Positions 47,156 to 56,395 are shown, numbered from the stretch's first letter. The stretch: DNA of 64,000 nt from Listeria seeligeri serovar 1/2b str. SLCC3954 (GCF_000027145.1 NC_013891.1:2604001-2668000), one strand, 5' to 3'. Notes: generated from the sequence alone by a model not told the origin. Numbers and translations are program-made.

Positions 47156-48841
47156 TCATTTGAAAGTTGTAAAGAAGTCCGCAATTGGTCCAAGCGCAAG
47201 TGCTGGTAAGAAACTAAGCGCACCCACTAAGACCACCACGCCAATTAGCAGCCCAATAAACATGCCATTTTTTGTTGATAACGTTCCACTACTTGCTGCA
47301 ACCGGGCTTTTCCCTGCCATATTTTGCGCCAAGTAAAGTGCGGCAATAAGTGGAATAAACCGAGCGAGTAACATCATTGCTCCACCAACTATATTCGTAA
47401 ACGTCGTATCTGCCGCAAACCCAGCAAAAGCACTACCGTTATTGTTTCCCATTGAGGTAAAAGCATACAAAACTTCTGAAAAACCATGCGCACCACTCGC
47501 CGAAACCGAAGCCTGCACACTAGGCATCATTACTGCAACCGCCGTACCAAACAAAGTTAAAAGTGGTGGAACTAAAATCAGCAAACAAACCATTTTCATA
47601 TCATATGGCTCAATTTTCTTACCTAGGTATTCCGGCGTCCGCCCAACTAAAAGTCCTGCGATAAATACCGTCAAAATAATAAAACCAATCATCCCATAAA
47701 GCCCACTACCAACTCCGCCAAAAATAACTTCACCGAGCTGCATAAAGAACATCGGGACTAATCCCCCAAGCGGCGTCAGACTATCATGCATTGTATTGAC
47801 CGCCCCATTGGAGGCTGCTGTAGTTGAAGCAGCAAATAAACTCGATCCACCAACTCCAAATCGCACTTCTTTTCCTTCCATACTTCCAGAAGACATAACT
47901 CCCGAATAACTAGGACCAGCAAATTGTTCTGAAATAGTAATCGCAACCAAGCCAACAACAAAAACAATCATCATTGCTGTCATAATTGCACGTCCTTGCT
48001 TGCTATCTTTCACCGCACGCCCAAACATAACAACCAGCGCCACGGGGATTAACAAAATTGCGAGCATTTCTATTAAATTAGTAAAACTAGATGGATTTTC
48101 GAACGGAAAAGCTGAATTAGCTCCGAAAAAGCCACCACCATTCGTTCCTAGCTGTTTAATCGCAATTTGACTGGCAGCTGGTCCAAGTGGAATCAACTGT
48201 TTCGCTCCATTTTCAACCGTTTCTACTACCGAGTAATCAGCGAACGATTGCACGACTCCTTGTGACACTAAAAGAATAGCCAAAATAAGCGAAAGCGGTA
48301 GTAATATATATAGCGTCACCCTAAATAAATCTTGCCAAAAATTGCCAATTGTTTTCTCTTTCTTCCATATAAAGCCCCGAATTACCGCAAATAAAACAGC
48401 AATTCCTGTTGCAGCTGAAACAAAATTCTGTACAGTTAAGCCAATTGATTGAGAAAAATAGGACAAAGCTGCCTCTCCAGAATATGCTTGCCAGTTCGTA
48501 TTAGAAACAAAACTCGCAGCCGTATTAAAAGCAAGACTAAAACTAAGTCCACCCATTTTTTCCGGATTTAGCGGTAAAAAGCCTTGTAACATCAAAACTG
48601 CCATCAAAAACAAAAAGCTAGTAGCACTAAAAGCAACTACAGAAACAGCGTACCTCTTTGCCGACATTCCCGTGCCACTTACTCCCATTAAACGATAAGT
48701 AAATCGTTCTACTGGTTCTAACACTTTTGATAAAAATACTTTCTCACCAATCATTACCTTATACATGTAGATTCCAAGTGGCACTGCTAAAGCTAACAAT
48801 AATAGAAGAAAAAATACATCTTGCATCAATATATACTTCAT
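47156..48841 (-). CDS. kdpA: K+-transporting ATPase channel subunit KdpA
   Basis: A 561-residue channel-like membrane protein of the SKT superfamily with about ten helices. Selectivity-filter-like segments include [29 protein letters not shown] and [14 protein letters not shown]. It binds and conducts K+. The start overlaps the kdpF stop by ATGA. Confidence 0.97.
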   Translation of the reverse strand: MKYILMQDVFFLLLLLALAVPLGIYMYKVMIGEKVFLSKVLEPVERFTYRLMGVSGTGMSAKRYAVSVVAFSATSFLFLMAVLMLQGFLPLNPEKMGGLSFSLAFNTAASFVSNTNWQAYSGEAALSYFSQSIGLTVQNFVSAATGIAVLFAVIRGFIWKKEKTIGNFWQDLFRVTLYILLPLSLILAILLVSQGVVQSFADYSVVETVENGAKQLIPLGPAASQIAIKQLGTNGGGFFGANSAFPFENPSSFTNLIEMLAILLIPVALVVMFGRAVKDSKQGRAIMTAMMIVFVVGLVAITISEQFAGPSYSGVMSSGSMEGKEVRFGVGGSSLFAASTTAASNGAVNTMHDSLTPLGGLVPMFFMQLGEVIFGGVGSGLYGMIGFIILTVFIAGLLVGRTPEYLGKKIEPYDMKMVCLLILVPPLLTLFGTAVAVMMPSVQASVSASGAHGFSEVLYAFTSMGNNNGSAFAGFAADTTFTNIVGGAMMLLARFIPLIAALYLAQNMAGKSPVAASSGTLSTKNGMFIGLLIGVVVLVGALSFLPALALGPIADFFTTFK

Positions 48842-48927
48842 AAATTTTCACCTCGAAATAACACATAGAATAAATATACCAACAAGCCTAAACCGATTAT
48901 TCCAGCAATAACTAGAACAACACCCAT
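48838..48927 (-). CDS. kdpF: Small membrane subunit KdpF
   Basis: A 29-residue hydrophobic peptide starting [20 protein letters not shown] and ending FRGENL: one membrane helix and a short basic tail, the KdpF pattern. It overlaps kdpA by ATGA and is preceded by GGGGTG 8 bases before the ATG. KdpF stabilises the KdpABC complex. It is too short for many gene finders. Confidence 0.88.
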   Translation of the reverse strand: MGVVLVIAGIIGLGLLVYLFYVLFRGENL

Positions 48928-48951
48928 TTCCGTTCACCCCTTCACAGTACT

Positions 48952-48997
48952 CTTAACACCTTAATCCTAACAACAATCGTATAAAGACAGTGTTAAG
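48952..48997 (-). promoter_or_regulatory. Inverted repeat upstream of kdpF, possible KdpE site
   Basis: CTTAACAC (48952-48959) and GTGTTAAG (48990-48997) are perfect inverted half-sites 30 bases apart in the kdp promoter region. A third GTGTTAAG is at 49145-49152. Which protein binds is not known; KdpE is a guess from position. Confidence 0.4.
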
Positions 48998-49037
48998 ATC
49001 GGCACCCCCCACATAAAGATTCCGTTAATAAGCCCAC

Positions 49038-49077
49038 GTGTGTAAAATTTACACACATTAAAATTCAATGTGTAAGT
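49038..49077 (+). promoter_or_regulatory. Upstream activating site for the sigma-54 PTS promoter
   Basis: GTGTGTAAA (49038-49046) and TTTACACAC (49048-49056) form a perfect palindrome around one A. A further half-site AATGTGTAAGT is at 49067-49077. It lies about 90-105 bases before the predicted start point, as expected for a LevR/CelR-type activator. Confidence 0.6.
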
Positions 49078-49118
49078 AAAAATGCCAATGAAAACCCTTT
49101 TATAGCCTCATTTAAAGT

Positions 49119-49134
49119 TGGCACGGTACTTGCA
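49119..49134 (+). promoter_or_regulatory. Sigma-54 promoter of the cellobiose-type PTS operon
   Basis: TGGCAC-N5-TTGCA (49119-49134) is an exact match to the -24/-12 consensus. The start codon of the IIB gene lies 46 bases further on. Confidence 0.88.
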
Positions 49135-49179
49135 TATATACTAAGTGTTAAGAGAATTATTCAGAGGAGGAATTTAATC

Positions 49180-49485
49180 ATGAAAACAATCATGCTAGTA
49201 TGTTCAGCAGGTATGTCTACCAGCTTATTAGTTACCAAAATGGAAAAAGCAGCAGAAGCTCAAGGTTTAGAAGCAAAAATCTTTGCCGTTGCTGAAGCAG
49301 AAGCATCCAACCATTTAGACGAAATTGATGTTTTACTACTTGGACCTCAAGTGCGTTTCTTAGAAGGAAACATGAAGAAAAAATTAGAGCCAAAAGGTAT
49401 TCCGCTAGCTGTTATCAACAGTGTTGACTACGGAATGATGAAAGGCGACAAAGTTTTAGAACAAGCATTAGATTTAATGAAGTAA
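49180..49485 (+). CDS. PTS cellobiose/lactose-type IIB component
   Basis: A 101-residue IIB with phosphorylated Cys8 in IMLVCSAGMSTSLLV, and DVLLLGPQVRFLEGNMKKKLEP. It belongs to the lactose/cellobiose family. GAGGAGG precedes the ATG. It is first in a three-gene sigma-54 operon. Sugar specificity (cellobiose, chitobiose or similar) cannot be decided from the sequence. Confidence 0.93.
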   Translation: MKTIMLVCSAGMSTSLLVTKMEKAAEAQGLEAKIFAVAEAEASNHLDEIDVLLLGPQVRFLEGNMKKKLEPKGIPLAVINSVDYGMMKGDKVLEQALDLMK

Positions 49486-49533
49486 AAAGAGGGTAATTAC
49501 AGCTAACTAGCTGAAAATTATAAAAATTTGAAC

Positions 49534-49603
49534 GAGGTATAGTAATAACACCGTGATTTAGAAATTATGTATTCGTTTTAAACAGTGCTATTACTCTATC
49601 CTC
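49534..49603 (+). other. Long imperfect stem-loop between IIB and IIC genes
   Basis: GAGGTATAGTAATAACAC (49534-49551) is nearly complementary to GTGCTATTACTCTATCCTC (49585-49603) with few mismatches and a loop of about 33 bases. No T-run follows directly, so an mRNA-processing or stability element is likelier than a terminator. Confidence 0.5.
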
Positions 49604-49622
49604 AAAAAAAGGAGAATAAAAA

Positions 49623-50930
49623 ATGAATGGTTTTATCGCATTTATGGAGAAATATTTCATTCCCTACGCAGCCAAAATTGGTGGACAACGTCATTTAGTA
49701 GCAATCCGTGATGGTTTTATCACAACAATGCCTCTAATGATTCTAGGGTCTTTCGCCGTTTTAATTAACAACTTCCCGATTCCTGCATACCAAAGATTTA
49801 TGAATAACTTATTTGGTGAAGGAACTTGGCAAGCATTCGGCGGAAACGTTTGGAACGGTACTTTTGCTATCTTAGCATTACTTATCGCTTTCACTGTTGC
49901 TTACAACTTAGCGAAATCATACGACAAAGATGCTTTATCTTCTGGTGTTGTATCTGTTGCTTCTTTCTTCACTATTGGCGCAATTGCTCCAGGTGCAGAC
50001 GGCGTAGCTAACACTGGTGGTTTAGGATCAACTGGTCTTTTCCTAGCATTAATTATTGCACTTATTTCTACTGAGATTTTCACTCGTTTGAGCGGAAGTC
50101 CAAAACTAATTATCAACATGCCTGATGGTGTTCCACCGGCAGTTTCTCGTTCATTCGCAGCTTTATTCCCTGCAATGATCACTGTTTCAATCTTTGGTCT
50201 TATCACTGCGTTCTTCCAAGCAGCTGGTGTGACTAACCTAGTTATTTCTTTCTACGAATTAGTACAAGAACCTTTCATGGGCCTTGCGAACTCCTTGCCA
50301 GCAGCACTTATCTTGGCATTCGTTTCTGCTTTCCTTTGGTTCTTTGGTTTACACGGTGCGAACATTATCGACCCGTTCATGCAAACAATTAACATTCCAG
50401 CTATCGAAGCTAACGTAAAAGCACTAGAAGCAGGAAAAGAACTTCCTTACATCGTTAACAAACCTTTCTTTGACTCTTTCGTTAACTTAGGCGGAACTGG
50501 GGCAACTATCGGTTTAATCATTGCTATCTTTATCGTAGCTCGTAAACATAAAGCGTACATGACAGTTTCTAAATTGTCTGCAGCGCCAGGTCTTTTCAAC
50601 ATTAATGAACCAATGATGTTTGGTCTTCCAATCGTCTTGAATCCAATTATGTTCATTCCGTATATCTTGGCACCACTTGTACTTGTAACTGTAGCGTACT
50701 TTGCAACAGCTATTGGTTGGGTACCAGCTTGTACTATCGTAACTCCTTGGACTACACCACCAATTATCGGTGGAGCACTTGCAACACAAAGTATCGCTGG
50801 TGGCGTACTTGCAGCTGTAAACTTAGGATTATCTATTCTAATCTTCCTTCCATTCGCGAAAATTGCTCAAATCCAAGAGCTACGTCGTGAAAAAGAAGCA
50901 CTTGCTGCTGAAGGCGTTACTGCAGAATAA
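49623..50930 (+). CDS. PTS cellobiose-type IIC permease
   Basis: A 435-residue IIC of the lactose/cellobiose family with about ten membrane segments. Typical stretches are MEKYFIPYAAKIGGQRHLVAIRDGF, LPAALILAFVSAFLWFFGLHG and PGLFNINEPMMFGLPIVLNP. It transports a beta-glucoside-type disaccharide while IIB phosphorylates it. AAAAGGAG precedes the ATG. Confidence 0.94.
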   Translation: MNGFIAFMEKYFIPYAAKIGGQRHLVAIRDGFITTMPLMILGSFAVLINNFPIPAYQRFMNNLFGEGTWQAFGGNVWNGTFAILALLIAFTVAYNLAKSYDKDALSSGVVSVASFFTIGAIAPGADGVANTGGLGSTGLFLALIIALISTEIFTRLSGSPKLIINMPDGVPPAVSRSFAALFPAMITVSIFGLITAFFQAAGVTNLVISFYELVQEPFMGLANSLPAALILAFVSAFLWFFGLHGANIIDPFMQTINIPAIEANVKALEAGKELPYIVNKPFFDSFVNLGGTGATIGLIIAIFIVARKHKAYMTVSKLSAAPGLFNINEPMMFGLPIVLNPIMFIPYILAPLVLVTVAYFATAIGWVPACTIVTPWTTPPIIGGALATQSIAGGVLAAVNLGLSILIFLPFAKIAQIQELRREKEALAAEGVTAE

Positions 50931-50966
50931 TTTTTAAAAACCAAATCTTTAAGGACGTGTTTACAG

Positions 50967-51269
50967 ATGGATTTAGAACAAACAATTATGAGCTTGATCG
51001 TGTTCGGTGGTAATGCTAAAAGTGACGCTATGTTAGCAATTGATTCCGCTAAAAAAGGCGATTTTGCCCAAGCAGACGAACAAATCGCGCAAGCTGAACA
51101 AGCACTACTTGAAGCGCATCATTCTCAAACAAAACTTATACAAGGTGAAGCACGTGGCGAAAAAACAGAAGTATCCCTTCTACTCGTTCACGCACAAGAT
51201 CACTTAATGAATGCAATTACTTTCAAAGATTTAGCGAAAGAAATTGTTGACCTGTATAAAAACAAATAA
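50967..51269 (+). CDS. PTS lactose/cellobiose-type IIA component
   Basis: A 100-residue helical IIA of the lactose family; the active His is His75 in LLVHAQDHLMNA, and the first helix has IMSLIVFGGNAKSDAM. It passes phosphate from HPr to the IIB. Last gene of the operon, followed by a bidirectional terminator. No phospho-beta-glucosidase gene accompanies the operon here. Confidence 0.93.
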   Translation: MDLEQTIMSLIVFGGNAKSDAMLAIDSAKKGDFAQADEQIAQAEQALLEAHHSQTKLIQGEARGEKTEVSLLLVHAQDHLMNAITFKDLAKEIVDLYKNK

Positions 51270-51273
51270 AATC

Positions 51274-51317
51274 AAAAAGACCAGCTGTCGTTATTTCGAC
51301 AGTTGGTCTTTTTTTAT
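51274..51317. terminator. Bidirectional terminator between IIA and rodA-type gene
   Basis: AAAAAGACCA-CTGTCG / CGACAG-TGGTCTTTTTTT stem with a short loop. It serves the PTS operon on plus and the mgtA-ftsW-rodA unit on minus; the minus-strand stop codon lies within it. Confidence 0.88.
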
Positions 51318-52417
51318 TCCGTTAAATTTGCATCAGAACGAATAACCGCTAAAACCACCCCGATAGCAATGAAATTCCCGAGTACCGAACTCCCACCATA
51401 ACTAATAAAAGGTAACGGAATCCCCGTTAAAGGCATTAAGCCAATCGTCATTCCAATATTTTCAAAAATGTTAAAAGCGAAACTCACTGCAAATCCGGCC
51501 AAAACTAGGGAAGAAAACGTATTTTTCATCATTAATGCCGCCATAATTAATTGATGAATTAGTAGCATAAACAAAAGTAAGAGTACACTGACACCAATAA
51601 AACCAAACTGATGCCCAATCGTGCTAAAAATCATATCTGTATGGCTTTCTGGAATATACGCATTCGTACCTGAACTACCCGTAAGCATCCCAGAACCAAC
51701 TGCTTTCATTGATAAATTTAGTTGATACACTGAATCCGGATCCTTTGTTGGGTCAAGCCAAGCCTGAATACGTGCAAATTGGTAAGCATGAAAACCCAAT
51801 TTTTCTAGAGCAGAAATATGATACACCACTAAGTACATTCCTGTAACCGCAACCCCTAGCAAAACCGTAATCAAGCTGACCATTAATTTTGTTGATTTTA
51901 TCGCTAACAAAATAATCGCAAGGGCAGTTATTCCGTAAACAATCGTAGTACCAAGATCAGGCTGTTTCATAATTAGTAGTAACACAACACCTGTTAAAAC
52001 TGCAAGAATGCCTAGCTGCTTCCATTTTTGTGCTTCAAATTTCACAGCAAAATGGGCTAACACAAAGATAAAAATGGATTTAGTAATTTCAGAAGGTTGC
52101 ATTGAAAATCCGCCAAAGCGATACCAACGAGTTGCTCCATTAATATTTTGCACTAAAGGATTAGGAATGAGTATTCCCAGAAGTAAAATCACCATCACTA
52201 AATAAAGCCAAATCGCTTGATGTCGCAAAAATTCAACCGGAAGCCGCGAAACACCAAAGCAGGCAGCCACTCCAATCGTTAAAAACACTAATTGCATCCC
52301 GACAAAATTAGTATTATATTGGTTCGTTTGCTGTGCATAATAAATCGCCACACAACTAACTAATGACAAAAGAAAAACAAACAAAATAATTCGGTTATAT
52401 AGCAATTCTCGTTTCAT
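51314..52417 (-). CDS. rodA3: SEDS peptidoglycan polymerase, RodA-like (RodA3)
   Basis: A 367-residue SEDS-family membrane protein with about ten helices and typical stretches KQPDLGTTIVYG, SAMGSG-like KAVGSGMLTGSSGTNAYIPESHTDMIFSTIGHQFGF and GIPLPFISYGGSS near the end. It polymerises glycan strands with a partner class B PBP. From memory it corresponds to Lmo2687, named RodA3. Its start overlaps the upstream ftsW-type stop by ATGA. The Asp in QPDLGT is the expected catalytic-site Asp. Confidence 0.88.
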   Translation of the reverse strand: MKRELLYNRIILFVFLLSLVSCVAIYYAQQTNQYNTNFVGMQLVFLTIGVAACFGVSRLPVEFLRHQAIWLYLVMVILLLGILIPNPLVQNINGATRWYRFGGFSMQPSEITKSIFIFVLAHFAVKFEAQKWKQLGILAVLTGVVLLLIMKQPDLGTTIVYGITALAIILLAIKSTKLMVSLITVLLGVAVTGMYLVVYHISALEKLGFHAYQFARIQAWLDPTKDPDSVYQLNLSMKAVGSGMLTGSSGTNAYIPESHTDMIFSTIGHQFGFIGVSVLLLLFMLLIHQLIMAALMMKNTFSSLVLAGFAVSFAFNIFENIGMTIGLMPLTGIPLPFISYGGSSVLGNFIAIGVVLAVIRSDANLTE

Positions 52418-53544
52418 AAATACACGACCTTTCTCGCTTTAGCTAAGCCATTTCGCCTTGCTGCAGCTAGTACAAATCCCACCGCACAAGAAAGCATTAT
52501 CACCGAACTTCCGCCGTAACTTATAAATGGTAATGGCACTCCAGTAAGCGGAATAATCCCACTCACTCCACCCAAATTCAAAAACGTCTGCACAGAAATC
52601 CACGTAGCAACACCAATACACACAAGCGAGTCAAAGATAAATGGACTGCGAACTCCAATATAAAGGATCGTAAACACGAGCAACATTAGTAAAAAAATCG
52701 TCCAAATAACCCCAAATACGCCAAGTTCTTCCGCAATAATTGTCATAATAAAATCTGTATGCGGCTCAGGTAAATATCCAAGCTTCTGAATACTCCCCCC
52801 AAGCCCATTTCCAAATATACCACCACTCCCAATCGCAAAGTAGCCATTTCTTAGTTGGTAGGAAGCATCAAGATTATCTGTGTTGAATGGATCTAGATAA
52901 GCAAATCGCCCTAATTTTGAAGAACTAAAGAAATCCGGGTGAAATAAATAGATAATTACTGCAGCAAATAGCACAAAGATAAATACACCAATCGCCACCC
53001 GGACAAGCCGTGAGAGCCCGACTCCGCTCGTTAAAAACACCGCAACACCAATGACACCTAAAATAAGCGCTGTGCCAAGGTCAGGTTGTAAAAATACTAG
53101 CGCAACGGTCAAAAACACAAACCCTAACAACCAATACTGCACTCTCTGGCCGCAACCTTTTTTCATAAGAACAGTAGCCATCACGAGTATTAGCAATAAC
53201 TTCACCATTTCAGTTGGTTGAAAGGTCACGCCAAGAATTGAGAGCCATCTTTGCGCATTATTCGTCGCACTCCCAGTCACAAGTACTAAAGCTAGCAAAC
53301 CAAGTAATGTTCCAGCCAAAATCCGTAATGTGTATCTATGATAAAATAGTTTTACATTGAGACGAGAACAAATTAATAACCCTAGAAGCCCAAGACCATA
53401 AAAGAGCAGTTGTCTGTTAAAGAAATAACTTGGCTCCACTTTGTAGCGCATAATTGCAACTCCGTAACTCGTGCTATAAACTAAAAGCAGACTCCAAACG
53501 GCGAGGAGTAAATACGTTATAAAGAGCAATCGAGCGCCCCGCAT
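52414..53544 (-). CDS. ftsW2: SEDS peptidoglycan polymerase, FtsW-like (FtsW2)
   Basis: A 376-residue SEDS protein: QPDLGTALILG near residue 150, YFAIGSGGIFGNGLGGSIQKLGYLPEPHTDFIMTIIAEELG near 235 and GVPLPFISYGGSSVI at the end. It corresponds, from memory, to Lmo2688, a second FtsW that can replace FtsW1 when expressed. It starts one base after the mgtA stop codon, with no terminator between, so it is in the mgtA transcript and under the same Mg2+ riboswitch. Confidence 0.88.
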   Translation of the reverse strand: MRGARLLFITYLLLAVWSLLLVYSTSYGVAIMRYKVEPSYFFNRQLLFYGLGLLGLLICSRLNVKLFYHRYTLRILAGTLLGLLALVLVTGSATNNAQRWLSILGVTFQPTEMVKLLLILVMATVLMKKGCGQRVQYWLLGFVFLTVALVFLQPDLGTALILGVIGVAVFLTSGVGLSRLVRVAIGVFIFVLFAAVIIYLFHPDFFSSSKLGRFAYLDPFNTDNLDASYQLRNGYFAIGSGGIFGNGLGGSIQKLGYLPEPHTDFIMTIIAEELGVFGVIWTIFLLMLLVFTILYIGVRSPFIFDSLVCIGVATWISVQTFLNLGGVSGIIPLTGVPLPFISYGGSSVIMLSCAVGFVLAAARRNGLAKARKVVYL

Positions 53545-56115
53545 TTAAATCCACTCCCGGAATTTCCGGATATAGAGCGTTTTTACAACTTGCATGGTTG
53601 CCATATAACCGACCAGTACTAAGACTAACCACGGGAAATAACTTCCTGGCAAACTAACAAATCCAATACTATGTCCAAACCCTGTGAAAGGAATAATAAG
53701 ACCAAGAGACATCACAATCAAAGTCGAAATCATCACAGGTGCAGTTGCCCGACTTTGAATAAATGGAATCTTTTCTGTTCGAATCATGTGCACTACAAGC
53801 GTCTGCGTTAATAATCCCACAACAAACCAACCACTATGGAACAGCGCTTGTTCCGCTACCGTGTTGGCACTAAATACAAACCACATAATCAAAAATGTCG
53901 CAATATCAAATATCGAACTAACTGGTCCGATACACAAAATAAAACGCAACATTCCTTTTTGTTCCCAAGCATGCGGTTTTTTCAAAAAGGACCGATCCAT
54001 TTTATCCCAAGGAAGTGTTAGTTGGGAGGAATCGTATAGTAAATTCTGTAGCAATAAATGCAGCGAAAGCATCGGTAAGAATGGTATAAAAGCACTCGCA
54101 ATTAAAACACTAAATACATTTCCAAAATTCGAGCTTGCCGTCATTTTAATGTATTTTAGAATATTTCCGAACACATTCCGACCTTCCATAACCGCATCAT
54201 TTAATACAGTTAGACTTTTTTCTAACAAAATAACGGAACTAGCATCTTTCGTAATATCCGCCGCTGTATCAACTGAAATGCCGACATCTGCTTTTCGTAA
54301 CGCCGGTGCATCATTGACCCCATCACCAAGGAAACCAACCGTATGTCCAGCTTGTTTAAGCACCTCGATAATTCGCGATTTTTGCATTGGCGTCAACTTC
54401 GCAAAAATATGATACTTTTGGAGCGCGTCCATTAATTCATCATCCATTAATTCGTCCACTTCTGTCCCAAGTAAGAAGCCATTTGCTGGGATTCCTACTT
54501 CCTGACAAATTCGTTTCGTTACAATTTCGTTATCACCAGTCAGCACTTTAACATTAATTTGATTTTTAAAAAGACTAGTAATTGCTTCTTTTGTTGATGA
54601 TTTAACGGGATCACGAAAACCAAGGAAACCAGCAATAATCATTTTTTCTTCGTCTTCTTTTGTGAAACTAACGCCCGTTTTTTGAGATTTAAATGCCACA
54701 CAAATCACTCGTATACCCGACCGGTTCATTTCAGAACACATCTCTTGTAATTCGGCCTTCTCATTCATCGTTAATGGTGAAATTGTGCCATCAATCTCTT
54801 TATGCGTACAAACAGCTAGCATTTCTTCTACTGCGCCTTTTGTAATCATCCGTGTTTCTAAGTTACTTTCGACAATAACACTCAAACGACGGCGGTCAAA
54901 ATTAAATGGGATTTCACCGATTTTGTTCCAGCCATTTGCGACTTTTTCATTTAATTTGGTCATAACGGCATGGTCTAAAACATTTTTCCAACCAGTTTGG
55001 AAATAACTATTTAAGTAAGCCATTTCTAAAACGCTTGTTGATTTTTCGCCTTGACTGTTAATGTAAGTCACCAGTTCAAGTTTGTCTTCTGTTAACGTAC
55101 CTGTTTTATCGGTGCATAAAATATCCATCGCGCCAATGTTTTGAATCGCGCTAAGTTCTTTCATGATAACTTTTTTCGATGACATATTTATTGCGCCTTT
55201 TGCCAAGTTTGTGCTGACGATCATCGGTAGCATCTCTGGTGTTAACCCAACCGCAATCGCAACTGCATAAAGGAACGCTTCTAGCCAGTTTCCTTTCATT
55301 AAGCCATTAATCAGAAATACAATTGGCACCATCACTAACATAAAATAAAACAGTAATTTAGAAATGGTTTTAACGCCCTTATCAAAACTTGTATCTCCAC
55401 GTTTTTCTGTTGCAGCAATCGAAAGTGAGCCGAAAAATGTTGAGCTTCCGGTCCGAAGAATAACTGCGCGACCATGTCCACTAAGCACATCCGTCCCCAT
55501 AAACAATAAATTCTCCCGTTCAAAAATTTCTGGGGTAGCTCGTTTATCCTCGGCATATTTCTCTGTAGGTATTGATTCGCCAGTAAGTGCCGATTGATTA
55601 ATCAACAAGTCTGTCGCTGAAATCACTCGTGCATCTGCTGGAATAATATCCCCCACTGAAATTTCGATCACATCACCTGGGACAATTTCATCTTGTGTCA
55701 CAACAGTCATTTTGCCATCCCGAAGCACGTTCACTTTGTTTTTCACCATATTTTTCAGCGCATAACTTGCTCGCTCTGCTCTACTAGATTGAATAAATCC
55801 AAGCAAGCCACTAGTGAAAATCATAATCGCCATAATTATCGTCGCTTCCATATCCGCTGTCAGATACGAAATAACCATTAATAACACTAAAATATAAATA
55901 AATGGATCATTAAAAGCACGAATAAACAGCCGTAGTTGGGAAACTTTTTGTTCTTCCACCGTTTGATTCCGTCCAAATTCTTTCTGCCTAATCGCCACTT
56001 CTACGTGCGTTAAGCCTGAATCCATTACACCAACTTCTTCTAAAATTTCTTCTCTGCTCATTTGTGATTCTCTGAGCAATTTATTACCTTGCATTTTTCC
56101 TTGTTGTTTTTTCAT
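53545..56115 (-). CDS. mgtA: Magnesium-translocating P-type ATPase
   Basis: An 856-residue type IIIB P-type ATPase: actuator TGESIPTEK, phosphorylation Asp in ILCTDKTGTLTEDKLELV, GDGVNDAPALRKADVGISVDTA and a C-terminal membrane domain with LYDSSQLTLPWDKMD, typical of MgtA/MgtB. It imports Mg2+. The ATG at 56115 was chosen: GGAGG lies 8 bases upstream, while a longer frame from 56142 runs through that ribosome site. The upstream leader carries an M-box and a small ORF. A hairpin (56120-56143) overlaps its ribosome site. Confidence 0.95.
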   Translation of the reverse strand: MKKQQGKMQGNKLLRESQMSREEILEEVGVMDSGLTHVEVAIRQKEFGRNQTVEEQKVSQLRLFIRAFNDPFIYILVLLMVISYLTADMEATIIMAIMIFTSGLLGFIQSSRAERASYALKNMVKNKVNVLRDGKMTVVTQDEIVPGDVIEISVGDIIPADARVISATDLLINQSALTGESIPTEKYAEDKRATPEIFERENLLFMGTDVLSGHGRAVILRTGSSTFFGSLSIAATEKRGDTSFDKGVKTISKLLFYFMLVMVPIVFLINGLMKGNWLEAFLYAVAIAVGLTPEMLPMIVSTNLAKGAINMSSKKVIMKELSAIQNIGAMDILCTDKTGTLTEDKLELVTYINSQGEKSTSVLEMAYLNSYFQTGWKNVLDHAVMTKLNEKVANGWNKIGEIPFNFDRRRLSVIVESNLETRMITKGAVEEMLAVCTHKEIDGTISPLTMNEKAELQEMCSEMNRSGIRVICVAFKSQKTGVSFTKEDEEKMIIAGFLGFRDPVKSSTKEAITSLFKNQINVKVLTGDNEIVTKRICQEVGIPANGFLLGTEVDELMDDELMDALQKYHIFAKLTPMQKSRIIEVLKQAGHTVGFLGDGVNDAPALRKADVGISVDTAADITKDASSVILLEKSLTVLNDAVMEGRNVFGNILKYIKMTASSNFGNVFSVLIASAFIPFLPMLSLHLLLQNLLYDSSQLTLPWDKMDRSFLKKPHAWEQKGMLRFILCIGPVSSIFDIATFLIMWFVFSANTVAEQALFHSGWFVVGLLTQTLVVHMIRTEKIPFIQSRATAPVMISTLIVMSLGLIIPFTGFGHSIGFVSLPGSYFPWLVLVLVGYMATMQVVKTLYIRKFREWI

Positions 56116-56119
56116 TTTC

Positions 56120-56143
56120 CTTGCCTCCAATTTTCTAGGCAAG
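56120..56143 (-). promoter_or_regulatory. Hairpin covering the mgtA ribosome binding site
   Basis: On the minus strand CTTGCC (56143-56138) pairs with GGCAAG (56125-56120). The Shine-Dalgarno GGAGG (56128-56124) lies in the loop end and 3' arm, so folding would limit mgtA translation. The small upstream ORF ends 15 bases before it. Confidence 0.5.
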
Positions 56144-56157
56144 CTGAAAGTAACGTT

Positions 56158-56253
56158 TTATGTTTGCCAGAGATGAAGGTTAGTCACTCTTGCAGCTTGA
56201 TACTCATGATATGAATCCGGTTCTTCTAATTCGTCTTCCTGTCGATGTGCCAT
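56158..56253 (-). CDS. 31-codon acidic upstream ORF of mgtA (putative leader peptide)
   Basis: ATG 56253 is preceded by AAAGGAG (10-base spacing) and opens 31 codons. The peptide begins MAHRQEDELEEPDSYHEY: eight of residues 6-13 are Glu, Asp, Leu or Pro, a run of acidic residues followed by Pro-Asp. Such nascent chains destabilise ribosomes at low Mg2+, as shown for the E. coli MgtL peptide (EPDP). It lies between the M-box terminator and mgtA. No family is recognised; a role as a Mg2+-sensing leader peptide is inferred. Confidence 0.6.
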   Translation of the reverse strand: MAHRQEDELEEPDSYHEYQAARVTNLHLWQT

Positions 56254-56342
56254 ATGCCCTCATCTCCTTTCCAATTTTACCTAAGCTTAATTGTCTGAAA
56301 ACAACATATTAATTCCCAGATAATTATTTTCATAATAAATAC

Positions 56343-56376
56343 GAAAAAAGCCCTTACCAAAACTTTGGCAAGGACT
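56343..56376 (-). terminator. M-box expression-platform terminator
   Basis: On the minus strand AGTCCTTGCCAAA pairs with TTTGGTAAGGGCT, followed by TTTTTT. It would stop transcription before mgtA when Mg2+ is bound. Confidence 0.85.
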
Positions 56377-56395
56377 TCTGAATTTATACGCACAC

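Noticed and set aside
53786-54412. 208-codon ORF opposite mgtA
   Set aside because: The conserved P-type ATPase motifs are on the minus strand; the plus-strand frame has no start signal.
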